Below, in pieces: positions 51,547 to 60,505 of a stretch of 64,000 nt of DNA. Position 1 is the first letter of the stretch, and the number at the start of each line of letters is the position of its first letter. The position numbers were made by a program, and so were the translations under genes. Under the pieces are notes generated by a model. The model was not told the origin of the DNA. It was given only the letters and a program-made list of their open reading frames with translations, and searched no databases. The stretch is from an uncultured Eubacteriales bacterium (GTDB lineage: Bacteria > Bacillota > Clostridia > Peptostreptococcales > Anaerovoracaceae): contig URGK01000003.1 in assembly GCA_900547295.1 (NCBI GenBank), forward strand, positions 8,611 through 72,610, given 5' to 3'.

Positions 51547-52719
51547 ATGAATAGTAAAACAGTAAAAAAATCAGATGTTATCATTGTAGGCAGCGGGGCT
51601 GTCGGTAATGCAACAGCATATTTCCTGTCAAAAGCCGGATTAAAGGTAACGGTTCTTGAAAAGGATACCGTGGCAAACGGGTCCTCGGTTCGTAACGGCG
51701 GATTGAACAAAATGAATTTCAGAGGTATACCGGAGCTTTCCATAGGGATGTACGGAGTTAATGAAATCTGGCCCATGCTGCAAAAAGATCTGGGAGTGGA
51801 TATCGAATATGAAACAACAGGCGGATACAGGAATGCCGTAACGGAAGCCGAATTCAAAAATATGGAGACCTTTATTCCGCATGCGGAAAAGCACGGCATG
51901 CATCTTGAATTTATCACAGGAAATGAGCTGAGAAAAAGAGTTCCCCAGTTTTCGGATCGTATTGTCGGCGCTTCATATTGCAGAGAAGAGGGAAGAGCCA
52001 ATCCTTTGAAAACAACGCTGGGTCTTTACTCAAAGGCGAGAGAGCTGGGCGCGGATTTTTATGATTACGAAAAGGCCGTTGCGATTGAAACCGTAAAAGG
52101 CAGAGCAAGGCGTGTTATAACAGAAAAAGGCAATATTTATGAAGCGGATGCCATTTGCGTGGCGGCCTGTTTCGGAAGCAGACAGCTTCTTAATTCGGTA
52201 GATCTTGATGTCCCGTTTACGCATGCTTTATGTGAAATATTTGTAACAGAGCCTGTTCCGAGATTTATAAATGAGATTTTTATAGGCTCGAAGGGCGGAT
52301 ATTACGGGCATCAGACAGAGCACGGCTCCTTTGTTTTCGGAGGCGGCAGCCGGATAGGAATTTTCCAGCGGGAGGGAAATAATGTTGAATACAGGTTGAC
52401 TCATAATAACATTTCCTCGGGCGTTGAAGGTCTTGTTGAGGTATTTCCTTGTCTGAAGGATATTAAAATAATACGTTCATGGAGCGGCTGGCACGACAGA
52501 ACTCCCGATGATACGATTTGCCTTGAAAAATTCGAGGAGGTTCCGGGATTGTTTACAGCCTGCGGCTTCAGCGGACACGGATTCGGGATTTCGGCACCTG
52601 TGGGCAAGGTTATGAGTGAGATGATTCTCGGACAGCCTCTCGGTGCAGATATCAGCGGTCTCAGATATGACAGATTCATGCCAATGGATGCATTTACGGG
52701 AGATGACAGATTTAAATAA
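51547..52719 (+). CDS. FAD-dependent amino acid oxidoreductase (DAO family, HcnC/SoxB-like)
   Basis: 390 residues. N-terminal KSDVIIVGSGAVGNATAYFLSKAGLKVTVLEKD is the FAD site, VANGSSVRNGGLNKMNF follows as in sarcosine/glycine/proline-type oxidases, and C-terminal GLFTACGFSGHGFGISAPVGKVMSEMI closes the DAO fold. This is the catalytic subunit that oxidises a secondary or D-amino acid; candidates include sarcosine, hydroxyproline isomers or proline. Last gene of sigma-54 operon 2. Confidence 0.9.
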   Translation: MNSKTVKKSDVIIVGSGAVGNATAYFLSKAGLKVTVLEKDTVANGSSVRNGGLNKMNFRGIPELSIGMYGVNEIWPMLQKDLGVDIEYETTGGYRNAVTEAEFKNMETFIPHAEKHGMHLEFITGNELRKRVPQFSDRIVGASYCREEGRANPLKTTLGLYSKARELGADFYDYEKAVAIETVKGRARRVITEKGNIYEADAICVAACFGSRQLLNSVDLDVPFTHALCEIFVTEPVPRFINEIFIGSKGGYYGHQTEHGSFVFGGGSRIGIFQREGNNVEYRLTHNNISSGVEGLVEVFPCLKDIKIIRSWSGWHDRTPDDTICLEKFEEVPGLFTACGFSGHGFGISAPVGKVMSEMILGQPLGADISGLRYDRFMPMDAFTGDDRFK

Positions 52720-52835
52720 TATTTTCTAAATTTTCCTTAGCAAATAAAATAGAAGAACAGACTCGGGCGCTATAACGCTTTTAGTGGTTGGACGTTAGTG
52801 GTGGTCTAACTTTACAGGTGGTTTTAGCAAAAACA

Positions 52836-52882
52836 ACAGAGTATGTACAGAATTCGTTCTAGTTTTGCATACTCTGTTTTTT
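52836..52882 (+). terminator. Terminator after sigma-54 operon 2
   Basis: ACAGAGTATG (52836-52845) pairs with CATACTCTGT (52868-52877), then TTTTTA. The 110 bp before it hold no gene. Confidence 0.8.
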
Positions 52883-52938
52883 ATTGCGAAAATATATAAC
52901 CTGTACTTAAAAATTTAAGGGTTTTATTGAGGACTCTG

Positions 52939-53406
52939 TTACACAGCAGAGCCTTTTCTTTTATCATTCCATCTTTTGATATTTCTTTTGGTGTTTACAA
53001 TAATTCGTATTAACGAGGCTATAACAAGCAGTCCTAAGGCTATGGCTCCTGCAATCATCAGAGTGCGGGTGCCCCATGCGGCAGCCTTATCCATATTGCC
53101 CCGTATGAAGTGAAACATAGTGTAATATATGCCGGCTCCGGGAACCAGCGGCAGAATGCCGGGTATTACAAACACGGTGGCAGCCTCTTTGATGAGTCTT
53201 GAGCATATGTCTGCAAGCAGAGCTACAAGGCAGGATGCAAGAAACGCAGAAGCGGTTATGCCAAGTCCAAGCTCCATAAGAAGCTGATATGCAAACCAGC
53301 CGATGCCGCCTATGGCAGCGGCAGGAAGCATGCAGCGGAGAGGCACATGAAACAGTATGCAGAAACCAAAGGTTGCAAACAGTGCAAATACAAATGAGGT
53401 AACCAT
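52939..53406 (-). CDS. Threonine/serine exporter, small subunit (ThrE C-terminal part, DUF3815)
   Basis: 155 residues, about four to five membrane helices (FVFALFATFGFCILFHVPL, ATVFVIPGILPLVPGAGIYYTM). The PGILPLVPGAGIY motif is characteristic of the ThrE_2 domain. It overlaps the upstream gene as TAATG. Together they make a two-gene ThrE exporter. Confidence 0.9.
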   Translation of the reverse strand: MVTSFVFALFATFGFCILFHVPLRCMLPAAAIGGIGWFAYQLLMELGLGITASAFLASCLVALLADICSRLIKEAATVFVIPGILPLVPGAGIYYTMFHFIRGNMDKAAAWGTRTLMIAGAIALGLLVIASLIRIIVNTKRNIKRWNDKRKGSAV

Positions 53407-54188
53407 TATATAACACCTCCCAGCATTGACCAGAGCTCAAGCATCAGACCTGCGCCCGCGGCAAGGGATACGCCGACCACCAGAGCCTCCGTAAGTCTTG
53501 CTACACCCGAAAGCATATCGCCCGAAAGAAAATCACGAATTGAATTGGTTATGGCAACTCCGGGAACAAATATCATCAGAGTCCCTATTATGATACTGCT
53601 GAAATCCTCCGTTAAGCCTAGCGTTGTCACAAGCAGGGCTAAAAACGTGGCAAGAAAACAGCAGCAGAAGCCCTTGATAAAGAAGTTAAGCTCTATTTTG
53701 CCAAGCAGTGTTGAGATTATACAGCTTATGGCTCCTATTACGGCAGCGATAAAAAAATCAACAGTATCGCCTCCGAATATTACACAGAAAAACGCAGCTA
53801 CAAGCGCAGCTCCAAGCAACCTTGCCGGAAACGGATAAGGCTTCTTGCGCTCTATTTCCGACAGGATTTTCATGCCCTCATCTACTGATAAATCCGTAGT
53901 GGTAAACTCTCTGGAAAATTTATTTACCTCAGAAATCGTGCTGAGGTCGGTATTGGAACCCTTAATCCTCCTGATGTAGGTGAAAACATCGCTTTCCCTG
54001 TCGCCGTTGTCAAGAGTGACAAATATGCCTGTAGGCGTTGCAAAAACATCTACATATGAAATACGGCCCGCCTTGCATATTCTGGTGATGGTGTCCTCTA
54101 CTCTGTAGATTTCGGCGCCGCTTTTCATCATAAGCTCCCCCGCCCTTACGGCAAGGATGAGTATTCTTTTCTGAAACTGGTTTATCAT
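53406..54188 (-). CDS. Threonine/serine exporter, large subunit (ThrE N-terminal part, DUF1212)
   Basis: 260 residues. A soluble N-terminal domain (MKSGAEIYRVEDTITRICKAG) resembles the hydrolase-like region of ThrE, followed by about five membrane helices (LLGAALVAAFFCVIFGGDTVDF, IIIGTLMIFVPGVAITNSIRDFLSGD). The PGVAITNSIRDFLSGD motif is typical. Exports threonine/serine in characterised fused homologues; the substrate here is inferred. Confidence 0.9.
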   Translation of the reverse strand: MINQFQKRILILAVRAGELMMKSGAEIYRVEDTITRICKAGRISYVDVFATPTGIFVTLDNGDRESDVFTYIRRIKGSNTDLSTISEVNKFSREFTTTDLSVDEGMKILSEIERKKPYPFPARLLGAALVAAFFCVIFGGDTVDFFIAAVIGAISCIISTLLGKIELNFFIKGFCCCFLATFLALLVTTLGLTEDFSSIIIGTLMIFVPGVAITNSIRDFLSGDMLSGVARLTEALVVGVSLAAGAGLMLELWSMLGGVI

Positions 54189-54328
54189 CTGAAAAACCCC
54201 CTCAAATATGATATATTCAGTATATCATTTTAATTGAAAATTTCAAACATAATCACGAAAAACACACAGTCTGTTGTTTTAATTGCAGAGGTTATATGTT
54301 AAAATAACTGTATTACGGAGGAAATATT

Positions 54329-55033
54329 ATGCGACTTAATAAATATATAGCTCACGCAGGAATTGCAAGCAGAAGAAAAGCAGACGACCTTATAGCCAAC
54401 GGCAATGTCAAGGTCAACGGCATCACAGTAAAAGAAATGGGATATGACGTGCTGCCCGATGATACGGTGGAGGTCAACGGCTCATATATAAGGCCGGAGG
54501 AAAAATTGGTCTATGTTGCAGTCAACAAGCCGATGGGATATATCACATCGGCGGCAGACGACAAAGAGCGTAAGACAGTTATGGAGCTGGTTGCCGATAT
54601 AGATGCAAGGCTGTTTCCTGTGGGCAGACTGGACTATAACACGACGGGGCTTTTACTTATGACAAATGACGGCGACCTTGCATACAGACTGACTCACCCT
54701 AAGCACGAGGTTACCAAGAAATACAGAGCCAGAGTGGCGGGAGTTCTTTCGGCGGAGCGTATCGCAAAGCTTCGAAAGGGCGTTGACATAGGCGGCTTTG
54801 TGACATCTCCTGCAAGAGTCAATGTCATAAAACAGACGGCAAGATCTGCAATAGTTGAAATTGAAATCCATGAGGGCAAGAACCGTCAGGTAAGAAAAAT
54901 GTTTGCTGCTGTAGGCAATAGTGTTCAGGAGCTTGAGAGGATAGCCATAGGCGAAATCAGACTGGGCAGGACCAAAGAGGGGCATTACAGGAAGCTTACC
55001 AGAGAAGAAATCGAATATCTCAAGAACTGTTAA
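54329..55033 (+). CDS. rluB: rRNA pseudouridine synthase (RluB/RsuA family)
   Basis: An S4 RNA-binding domain (RLNKYIAHAGIASRRKADDLIANG) is followed by the RsuA/RluB catalytic domain with GRLDYNTTGLLLMTNDG, whose aspartate is catalytic. HEGKNRQVRKMF is another signature. Length 234. RBS GGAGGA. Predicted to modify 23S rRNA; RsuA-type 16S targeting is an alternative. Confidence 0.9.
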   Translation: MRLNKYIAHAGIASRRKADDLIANGNVKVNGITVKEMGYDVLPDDTVEVNGSYIRPEEKLVYVAVNKPMGYITSAADDKERKTVMELVADIDARLFPVGRLDYNTTGLLLMTNDGDLAYRLTHPKHEVTKKYRARVAGVLSAERIAKLRKGVDIGGFVTSPARVNVIKQTARSAIVEIEIHEGKNRQVRKMFAAVGNSVQELERIAIGEIRLGRTKEGHYRKLTREEIEYLKNC

Positions 55034-55054
55034 AAGACGGCATTGCCGTCTTTT
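55032..55054. terminator. Bidirectional terminator
   Basis: AAAAGACGGC and GCCGTCTTTT around a 3-nt loop, between convergent genes. Confidence 0.85.
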
Positions 55055-55056
55055 GT

Positions 55057-55899
55057 TTATGGATGAAGTATGATGCAGGATTTGTGCAAGTCGCACAGGG
55101 GCACAAGCAGCAGTTTTCCGTATTTTTTTTCGTAGTCTGCCACTGCTTGAAAAACACCCGAAAACCTCCTGCTGCCGTAATCGTGAAGCAGGATGGCGCC
55201 GCCATGTGAAAGTCTCGGATAGAAAAACTCAAGGCCTGCAAGCGTTGGCGCATACAGGTCAGCATCAAGACTTACAAAAGCAAATACTTCGTTTTCAAGA
55301 CCTGCGGCAGTATCGGGGAAATACCCTTTCTTTAAGACTATATCCGATGTATCGTCAAATCTGCCGAGTACATATTCCGCTGATGTATCTGTAAAGTCCC
55401 CAGGCTTCGATTGTGAGAAGCTGCCTGCTGTTTCAATCTTTATGTCATCTGCGTTGAAGCCCTCAAAGGTGTCAAACAGATAAAGAGTTCTGCCCGGAAA
55501 CTGCCTGCGCAGCTCCAGTGAAAAGTCACCCTTGTAGACTCCAAGCTCTGCGATGGCTCCGGGAACGCCGTCAAGGCGCGGTATGAATCTTCGGAATGTG
55601 CCGCTTCTCATATCATAGGTATTATATATGTCGCTCAGGAATATATATTCACCGGAGTAGCATAAGGCATCAAACTGCTCTTTCATACTGCTGGCTCTTT
55701 CATCATCTAAAACACCGATAAGAATTATATCGGGATTCACAGCAATGGCATCGGCAAAGGAAACAACGGGAATATCACCGTCTCTCCACTTATTCGGACT
55801 GTTGTCTGCAAACGCCGCAAGCCTTATATTTGTTTCGTTCAGAAGCTGGGAAACAGACATACCCATCTGACCTGCTCCTGCAATAATCATTTTTTTCAT
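55057..55899 (-). CDS. TylF/MycF-like methyltransferase with N-terminal nucleotide-binding domain
   Basis: Residues 1-95 form a Rossmann-like domain (MIIAGAGQMGMSVSQLL, NPDIILIGVLDDER) like the sugar-nucleotide-binding part of some glycan genes. The rest matches TylF (macrocin O-methyltransferase): GAIAELGVYKGDFSLELRR, LYLFDTFEGF, FVSLDADLYAPTLAGLEFFYPRLSHGGAILLHDYG. Length 280. No antibiotic cluster is nearby; a glycan O-methyltransferase is more plausible. Confidence 0.82.
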   Translation of the reverse strand: MKKMIIAGAGQMGMSVSQLLNETNIRLAAFADNSPNKWRDGDIPVVSFADAIAVNPDIILIGVLDDERASSMKEQFDALCYSGEYIFLSDIYNTYDMRSGTFRRFIPRLDGVPGAIAELGVYKGDFSLELRRQFPGRTLYLFDTFEGFNADDIKIETAGSFSQSKPGDFTDTSAEYVLGRFDDTSDIVLKKGYFPDTAAGLENEVFAFVSLDADLYAPTLAGLEFFYPRLSHGGAILLHDYGSRRFSGVFQAVADYEKKYGKLLLVPLCDLHKSCIILHP

Positions 55900-56028
55900 T
55901 TGAACAAATCTCCGTTTTTCAGATTTTCAATATATATTATATACTAAACCGCAGCAGTGGGACAGATATATTTGACGAAAATGAAATAGGGTGTAAAATA
56001 GATATAAGTGATTTAGGAGGATGAGCAT

Positions 56029-56754
56029 ATGGACAAGAGAGTTAAAGATATAATTGATAAGAGCGGAAGCGTCGTATTCTTTGGCGGAGCGGGAGTTTCC
56101 ACCGAAAGCAATATACCTGATTTCAGATCCGAAAAGGGACTTTACAGCGCTATGAGTGAATACGGATATTCACCGGAGCAGATGTTGAGCCATACTTTTT
56201 TTACAGACAAGATGGAAGTGTTTTTTGATTACTACAAAAAGAATCTGATATATCCCGATGCCCAGCCTAACAAAGCGCATCTGGCGCTGGCAAGGCTGGA
56301 GCAGGAGGGCAAACTCAAGGGAGTTGTAACACAGAACATAGACGGGCTTCATCAGAAAGCCGGAAGTCATAAGGTTTATGAGCTGCACGGTTCGGTACTG
56401 AGAAATTACTGTATGGACTGCGGGGAGTTTTACGACCTTGACTATATTATGAATGAAGCAAACTGCGACAAAGGAATTCCTAAATGCAGCAGATGCGGTG
56501 GAGTTGTCAAACCTGATGTGGTGCTTTATGAAGAGGGGCTTGACGAAGATGTCATAAATGGTGCGGTAAACGCCATCGCTTCCTGCGATACGCTTATTGT
56601 AGGCGGAACTTCTCTTGTTGTATACCCTGCGGCAGGGCTTATCAGGTATTTCAGAGGAAGCAATATGATTCTGATTAACAAATCGGAAACAGGCTATGAC
56701 TCACAGGCCGATCTTGTTATATACGATTCCATCGGCAAGGTGCTGGGTGATTAG
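56029..56754 (+). CDS. cobB: NAD-dependent protein deacylase (sirtuin, CobB-type)
   Basis: Removes acyl groups from lysine using NAD+. FFGGAGVSTESNIPDFRS is the NAD-binding loop, TQNIDGLHQKAG holds NID and catalytic HG is in VYELHGSV. Zinc cysteines are in NYCMDCGEFYD and PKCSRCGG. Length 241. RBS AGGAGG. Confidence 0.94.
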   Translation: MDKRVKDIIDKSGSVVFFGGAGVSTESNIPDFRSEKGLYSAMSEYGYSPEQMLSHTFFTDKMEVFFDYYKKNLIYPDAQPNKAHLALARLEQEGKLKGVVTQNIDGLHQKAGSHKVYELHGSVLRNYCMDCGEFYDLDYIMNEANCDKGIPKCSRCGGVVKPDVVLYEEGLDEDVINGAVNAIASCDTLIVGGTSLVVYPAAGLIRYFRGSNMILINKSETGYDSQADLVIYDSIGKVLGD

Positions 56755-56858
56755 AAACTGTACAAATCGGAGGTTTTGCACTATAGAAAAAACCTGAGAA
56801 TTATGTTACAATGTAAGTTATTAAAATCAACTGACCTGATGGGAGAAGTGAGCAGACA

Positions 56859-57836
56859 ATGAACCATATTATTATTATATGTTATCTTATAGCCATATTC
56901 CTTGGAATATCCAGCTTTACAATGAGCATACTGGCAAGACGAAAGGGCAATACGAGCCTGAACAATGCTATGCTTTTGTTTTCGACCTGCCTCCTTGTAA
57001 TGTGCATATATGATATGATTATATACTATACCGATTATTTCATAGCCGGGTATGATAATATAGAGCTTCTCAGGCTGGGTGACTGTATAATAGCAATACT
57101 GTTTGTATCGTGGCTTTCCGTTGAGCAGAAGCTTACGGAAGAGGATATACTTGAGAGCTATTACAAGATGGCAAGGGTTTATGCCATAGCATATGCATCT
57201 GTATGGTGTATATCGACGATTGTGTTCAGCGTTGATTTTATGTATACCATCAAATGGATTCTGCTGGTATCGGATATCGTTCTGATATTTATGATGCTTA
57301 TAGGCAGCATTGCGTACATAGTTGCGGCTTTATACAAACGCTCCGACAGAGATCTGACAGTATATATGGTTATAATTACGGCGATGCTGACATGGAACTA
57401 TGCTTCATACTTCTGGGGCGAGACTTCCGTATACTGGGGAAACAGCAGGTTCATCAGAGAACCGCTGGATCTGACTATCATATTCTGGTTTGTCATAAAT
57501 ATTGTTATGATATATCTTGTCTACAGACGCGCCTTTGTTCCTGCATATTTCAGCAATGGCGACAAGGCTCCTGAGTTTTGCCTTGAGGACAGACTCCAGA
57601 AAGTCAAAGAGGAATATGATCTGACAGACAGGGAAAAAGAGCTTGTTGAACTGATTTACGAGGGACGCAGCAATGCGGAAATCGCAGAGGCCTTGTTTAT
57701 TTCGGAGAGTACGGTTAAAACTCATATCTATAATATATTCAAAAAAATGAGGATTAAAAACAGGATGAGTGTTATGAGAATTGTCAGAGATGAAAAAGAG
57801 CCAAAGAATGAACAGCCTGAAAAAACAGAAGCGTAA
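56859..57836 (+). CDS. Membrane-anchored LuxR-family transcriptional regulator
   Basis: 325 residues. Residues 1-225 contain about seven hydrophobic helices, resembling a seven-helix sensor. The C-terminal LuxR HTH is LTDREKELVELIYEGRSNAEIAEALFISESTVKTHIYNIFKKM. Such MFS-less 7TM-LuxR proteins occur in gut Clostridia/Actinobacteria; signal and targets unknown. Confidence 0.85.
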   Translation: MNHIIIICYLIAIFLGISSFTMSILARRKGNTSLNNAMLLFSTCLLVMCIYDMIIYYTDYFIAGYDNIELLRLGDCIIAILFVSWLSVEQKLTEEDILESYYKMARVYAIAYASVWCISTIVFSVDFMYTIKWILLVSDIVLIFMMLIGSIAYIVAALYKRSDRDLTVYMVIITAMLTWNYASYFWGETSVYWGNSRFIREPLDLTIIFWFVINIVMIYLVYRRAFVPAYFSNGDKAPEFCLEDRLQKVKEEYDLTDREKELVELIYEGRSNAEIAEALFISESTVKTHIYNIFKKMRIKNRMSVMRIVRDEKEPKNEQPEKTEA

Positions 57837-57857
57837 AAACTGAATATTAGATACATA

Positions 57858-57903
57858 AAAACCCCTCTGTGACATCAGATGTCTGTCATAGAGGGGCTTT
57901 GTT
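57858..57903. terminator. Bidirectional terminator
   Basis: CCCCTCTGTGAC...GTCATAGAGGGG, long stem with T-rich DNA on the right and A-rich on the left, between convergent genes. Confidence 0.85.
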
Positions 57904-57917
57904 TATCCTGTTTCAGA

Positions 57918-60023
57918 TTACTGCATTTCCTGCTCCGATGCAATGCTTTCCGGAAGCAGGTTTGTCATGCTCTTGAGGCTGATGCCAAGCGTAGACATAT
58001 TATGAAGCAGTGCCGAGGTTGTCGGCGGCAGTATGCCTGCAACTCCTGCTACTATCAGCAGGAAGTTGAAGCCGACAATGAAACGGTAATTGTGGTGTAT
58101 CCTGTCCATAAGAGCCTCGCTTAATCTGCGGAGAGTAACAAGCTCAAAGAGATCGTCGGAAGCGATAGTTATATCGGCTATTTCTCTTGCTATGGCAGCT
58201 CCTGTGGAAATAGCGATTCCCGCATCGGCCTCCGAAAGTGCAGGCGAATCGTTTACGCCGTCGCCAATCATTATAACTGTGCGGCCTGCGGCCTTTTCTT
58301 TTCGTATAAATTCGGCCTTGTCCTCAGGCAGTACCTCTGGAAAGAACTCATCGACGCCGACTTTCTGTGCAACCGCCTGAGCAGTATCCTTGTTGTCGCC
58401 TGTCACCATAACCACCTTGCTGATACCGCATTTGTGAAGCGCGGCAACAGCGTCGGCAGCTTCTTTTCTGAGCGGGTCTGATATACAGATAACCGCTGCA
58501 AGACTGCCTGCGATGCAAAGGAACAGATGTGAATATTCCGGAGGCAGACTGTTATATTTATCTTCCTCTCCCACCGGGATAGTGCAGCCCTCGTCCTCAA
58601 ATACGAAATGAGCGCTTCCTATCAGGACTTTCTTATCGTTGACCATACTGGAAATACCATGTGCCACAACGTACTGAACCTGTGAGTGATATTCGTTGTG
58701 TGAGAGTCCGCGTACCTTGGCTTCTTCAACAACAGCGTTTGCTATTGAGTGAGGATAATGCTCCTCAAGGCAGGCTGCAAGTCTGAGCATATCCGGTTCT
58801 TTGTAATCTCCAAAAGTTACAATATCGGCAACTGTAGGAGTTGCATATGTAAGCGTGCCGGTCTTGTCAAAGACAACAGTATCGGCCTTGGATACAGCTT
58901 CAAGGAACCTGCCGCCTTTTACCGAGATGTTGTGAGTACTGCTTTCACGCATTGCAGACAATACCGCAATAGGCATTGAAAGCTTAAGAGCGCATGAGAA
59001 ATCCACCATCAGCACCGCAAGCATCTTGGTGACATTGCGGGTGAGAAGATATGTAAGGATTGTACCGCCGAGAGTGTAAGGCACAAGACGGTCCGCAAGA
59101 CGTGAAGCCTTGTCCTCTGCCGTTGACTTGAGCTTCTCTGATTCCTCTATCATCTTGACTATACGGTCATAGCGGCCTCCGCCGGATGCTTTGTCAACGC
59201 ACACTATACATTCGCCTTCTTCCACGACGGTACCGGCATATACATAGCTTCCCGAATTTTTGAGAACCGGAAGCGACTCCCCTGTGATGGACGCCTGATT
59301 TACGGTTGCCTCACCTGAGATAACCTTGCCGTCAAGAGGTATCATATTGCCTGTGCGGACAACAATGCTGTCACCCTTGCTGACTTCACTTACAGGTGTT
59401 AAAACTTCGGTGTCACCCTCAAGCTTCCATACCTGATCAACATTAAGAGCCATTGCGCCTGCAAGATCTGCGACTGATTTCTTGTGTGTCCAGTCCTCAA
59501 GTATCTCGCCGATATGCAGCATAAACATAACTGAGCCCGCTGTTGCAAAGTCACCGCGCAGCATTGAAACCGTAACTGCTGTGGCATCAAGCACCGCAAC
59601 GGAAAGCTTGCCGTCGCGCAGGGCTTTGAGTCCCTCTTTTATATATCTGATTGAGCGAATTATGGCGAGCGCTGTCGTTACGGGAATCGGCAGAAACAGC
59701 CTGGAAACAATACGACGCATTACCGTCATCGCAAGCCTGTCCTCAAATTCGCGATTTAATGCTCTTGAGGTATGCTCGGGAACCAGCGCCAGCGCATTCT
59801 CATCTGCAAATGAGAATGAAGCCATAGCCTCTATAACGGAGGCTTTGTCCTCTTTGTAGAGAACTACAACATCCTGAGTTCTGTCATATACTTTAACCTG
59901 TGATATATTGCTGAAATTACGCAGATAATATTCTAAAATATCCGCTTCGGCAAGAGTCATTCTGCCGCACATCAGATGAATTCTGATACGGCCTTTTGAT
60001 TCGTGCAGAATTTTACATTTCAT
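57918..60023 (-). CDS. Divergent P1B-type heavy-metal ATPase (CtpC-like or FezB-like)
   Basis: ATG 60023 is chosen over an upstream ATG because GGAGG precedes it. The N-terminus MKCKILHESKGRIRIHL carries a basic GRIRI motif and a degenerate HMA-like fold without CxxC. The E1-E2 ATPase core follows: TGES actuator, DKTGTLTY with the phosphorylated aspartate near residue 385, GDGVNDSPALSEADAGIA near the hinge. The membrane metal motif is SCALKLSMP near residue 342 instead of CPC/SPC. This combination resembles CtpC of mycobacteria (Zn/Mn) and the P1B-6 FezB of ferrosome clusters; the metal is not decided. Partner gene upstream is 80 bp away. Confidence 0.88.
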   Translation of the reverse strand: MKCKILHESKGRIRIHLMCGRMTLAEADILEYYLRNFSNISQVKVYDRTQDVVVLYKEDKASVIEAMASFSFADENALALVPEHTSRALNREFEDRLAMTVMRRIVSRLFLPIPVTTALAIIRSIRYIKEGLKALRDGKLSVAVLDATAVTVSMLRGDFATAGSVMFMLHIGEILEDWTHKKSVADLAGAMALNVDQVWKLEGDTEVLTPVSEVSKGDSIVVRTGNMIPLDGKVISGEATVNQASITGESLPVLKNSGSYVYAGTVVEEGECIVCVDKASGGGRYDRIVKMIEESEKLKSTAEDKASRLADRLVPYTLGGTILTYLLTRNVTKMLAVLMVDFSCALKLSMPIAVLSAMRESSTHNISVKGGRFLEAVSKADTVVFDKTGTLTYATPTVADIVTFGDYKEPDMLRLAACLEEHYPHSIANAVVEEAKVRGLSHNEYHSQVQYVVAHGISSMVNDKKVLIGSAHFVFEDEGCTIPVGEEDKYNSLPPEYSHLFLCIAGSLAAVICISDPLRKEAADAVAALHKCGISKVVMVTGDNKDTAQAVAQKVGVDEFFPEVLPEDKAEFIRKEKAAGRTVIMIGDGVNDSPALSEADAGIAISTGAAIAREIADITIASDDLFELVTLRRLSEALMDRIHHNYRFIVGFNFLLIVAGVAGILPPTTSALLHNMSTLGISLKSMTNLLPESIASEQEMQ

Positions 60024-60103
60024 ACTTTTCCCAACCTCCAATAACTTAATAATATTAAAAAAATGCAGATGAACGGGTAGAGTCATCTGCATCTGCCTGA
60101 AAT

Positions 60104-60361
60104 CTATTCAGCTTTTGCGGCATCATCGATAACCTTGCAGGCAGCTTTTTCTGCTCTCTGCTCGTTTATTTCCTTAGCGTCTGCGTAAATGTCCTCGGCA
60201 TTTTCTCTGATTGAGGTTACAGTCTGCATGATGCAGTCCTTAGCGCGCAGAACCGCAGCCGTAGTCTGAGTATATACCTTCTTTGCGTCGTCGCTGCTGA
60301 GAATTTTGATTCCTGCTGTTCCAAACAGAACACCTGTTGTAAATAATCCTAGATGTTTCAA
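60104..60361 (-). CDS. Small membrane partner of the P-type ATPase (DUF1490/DUF6110/PacL-like)
   Basis: 85 residues. One N-terminal hydrophobic segment (LGLFTTGVLFGTAGIKIL) is followed by a long amphipathic charged helix (TTAAVLRAKDCIMQTVTSIRENAEDIYADAKEINE). The layout is like mycobacterial PacL proteins that scaffold CtpC platforms and the small proteins beside ferrosome FezB. No His-rich metal tail is present. RBS GAGGAGG. Family assignment is by pattern. Confidence 0.65.
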   Translation of the reverse strand: MKHLGLFTTGVLFGTAGIKILSSDDAKKVYTQTTAAVLRAKDCIMQTVTSIRENAEDIYADAKEINEQRAEKAACKVIDDAAKAE

Positions 60362-60415
60362 TTTAAAAACCTCCTCTGCTTAGTGTATAGTAGTGTATAA
60401 TATAGAAGTTAATTT

Positions 60416-60431
60416 GTTAGCGTAAGCTAAC
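60416..60431 (-). promoter_or_regulatory. Palindrome GTTAGC-N4-GCTAAC, copy 4
   Basis: GTTAGCGTAAGCTAAC (as read on the plus strand), 54 bp upstream of the start of the small partner gene and next to a TATATTATACAC-like -10 region on the minus strand. Same half-sites and spacing as the three copies at 11.4-11.7 kb. Confidence 0.6.
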
Positions 60432-60505
60432 CTATAGCTATAATATAGCACTGTAAATTTAAAAATGCAATACAGGCAGACTAAAAAATATAAAAAATTT
60501 TTATG

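Noticed and set aside
55057..55899. Antibiotic biosynthesis locus around the TylF-like gene
   Set aside because: Neighbours are a pseudouridine synthase and a sirtuin; no polyketide, peptide or sugar biosynthesis genes are present.
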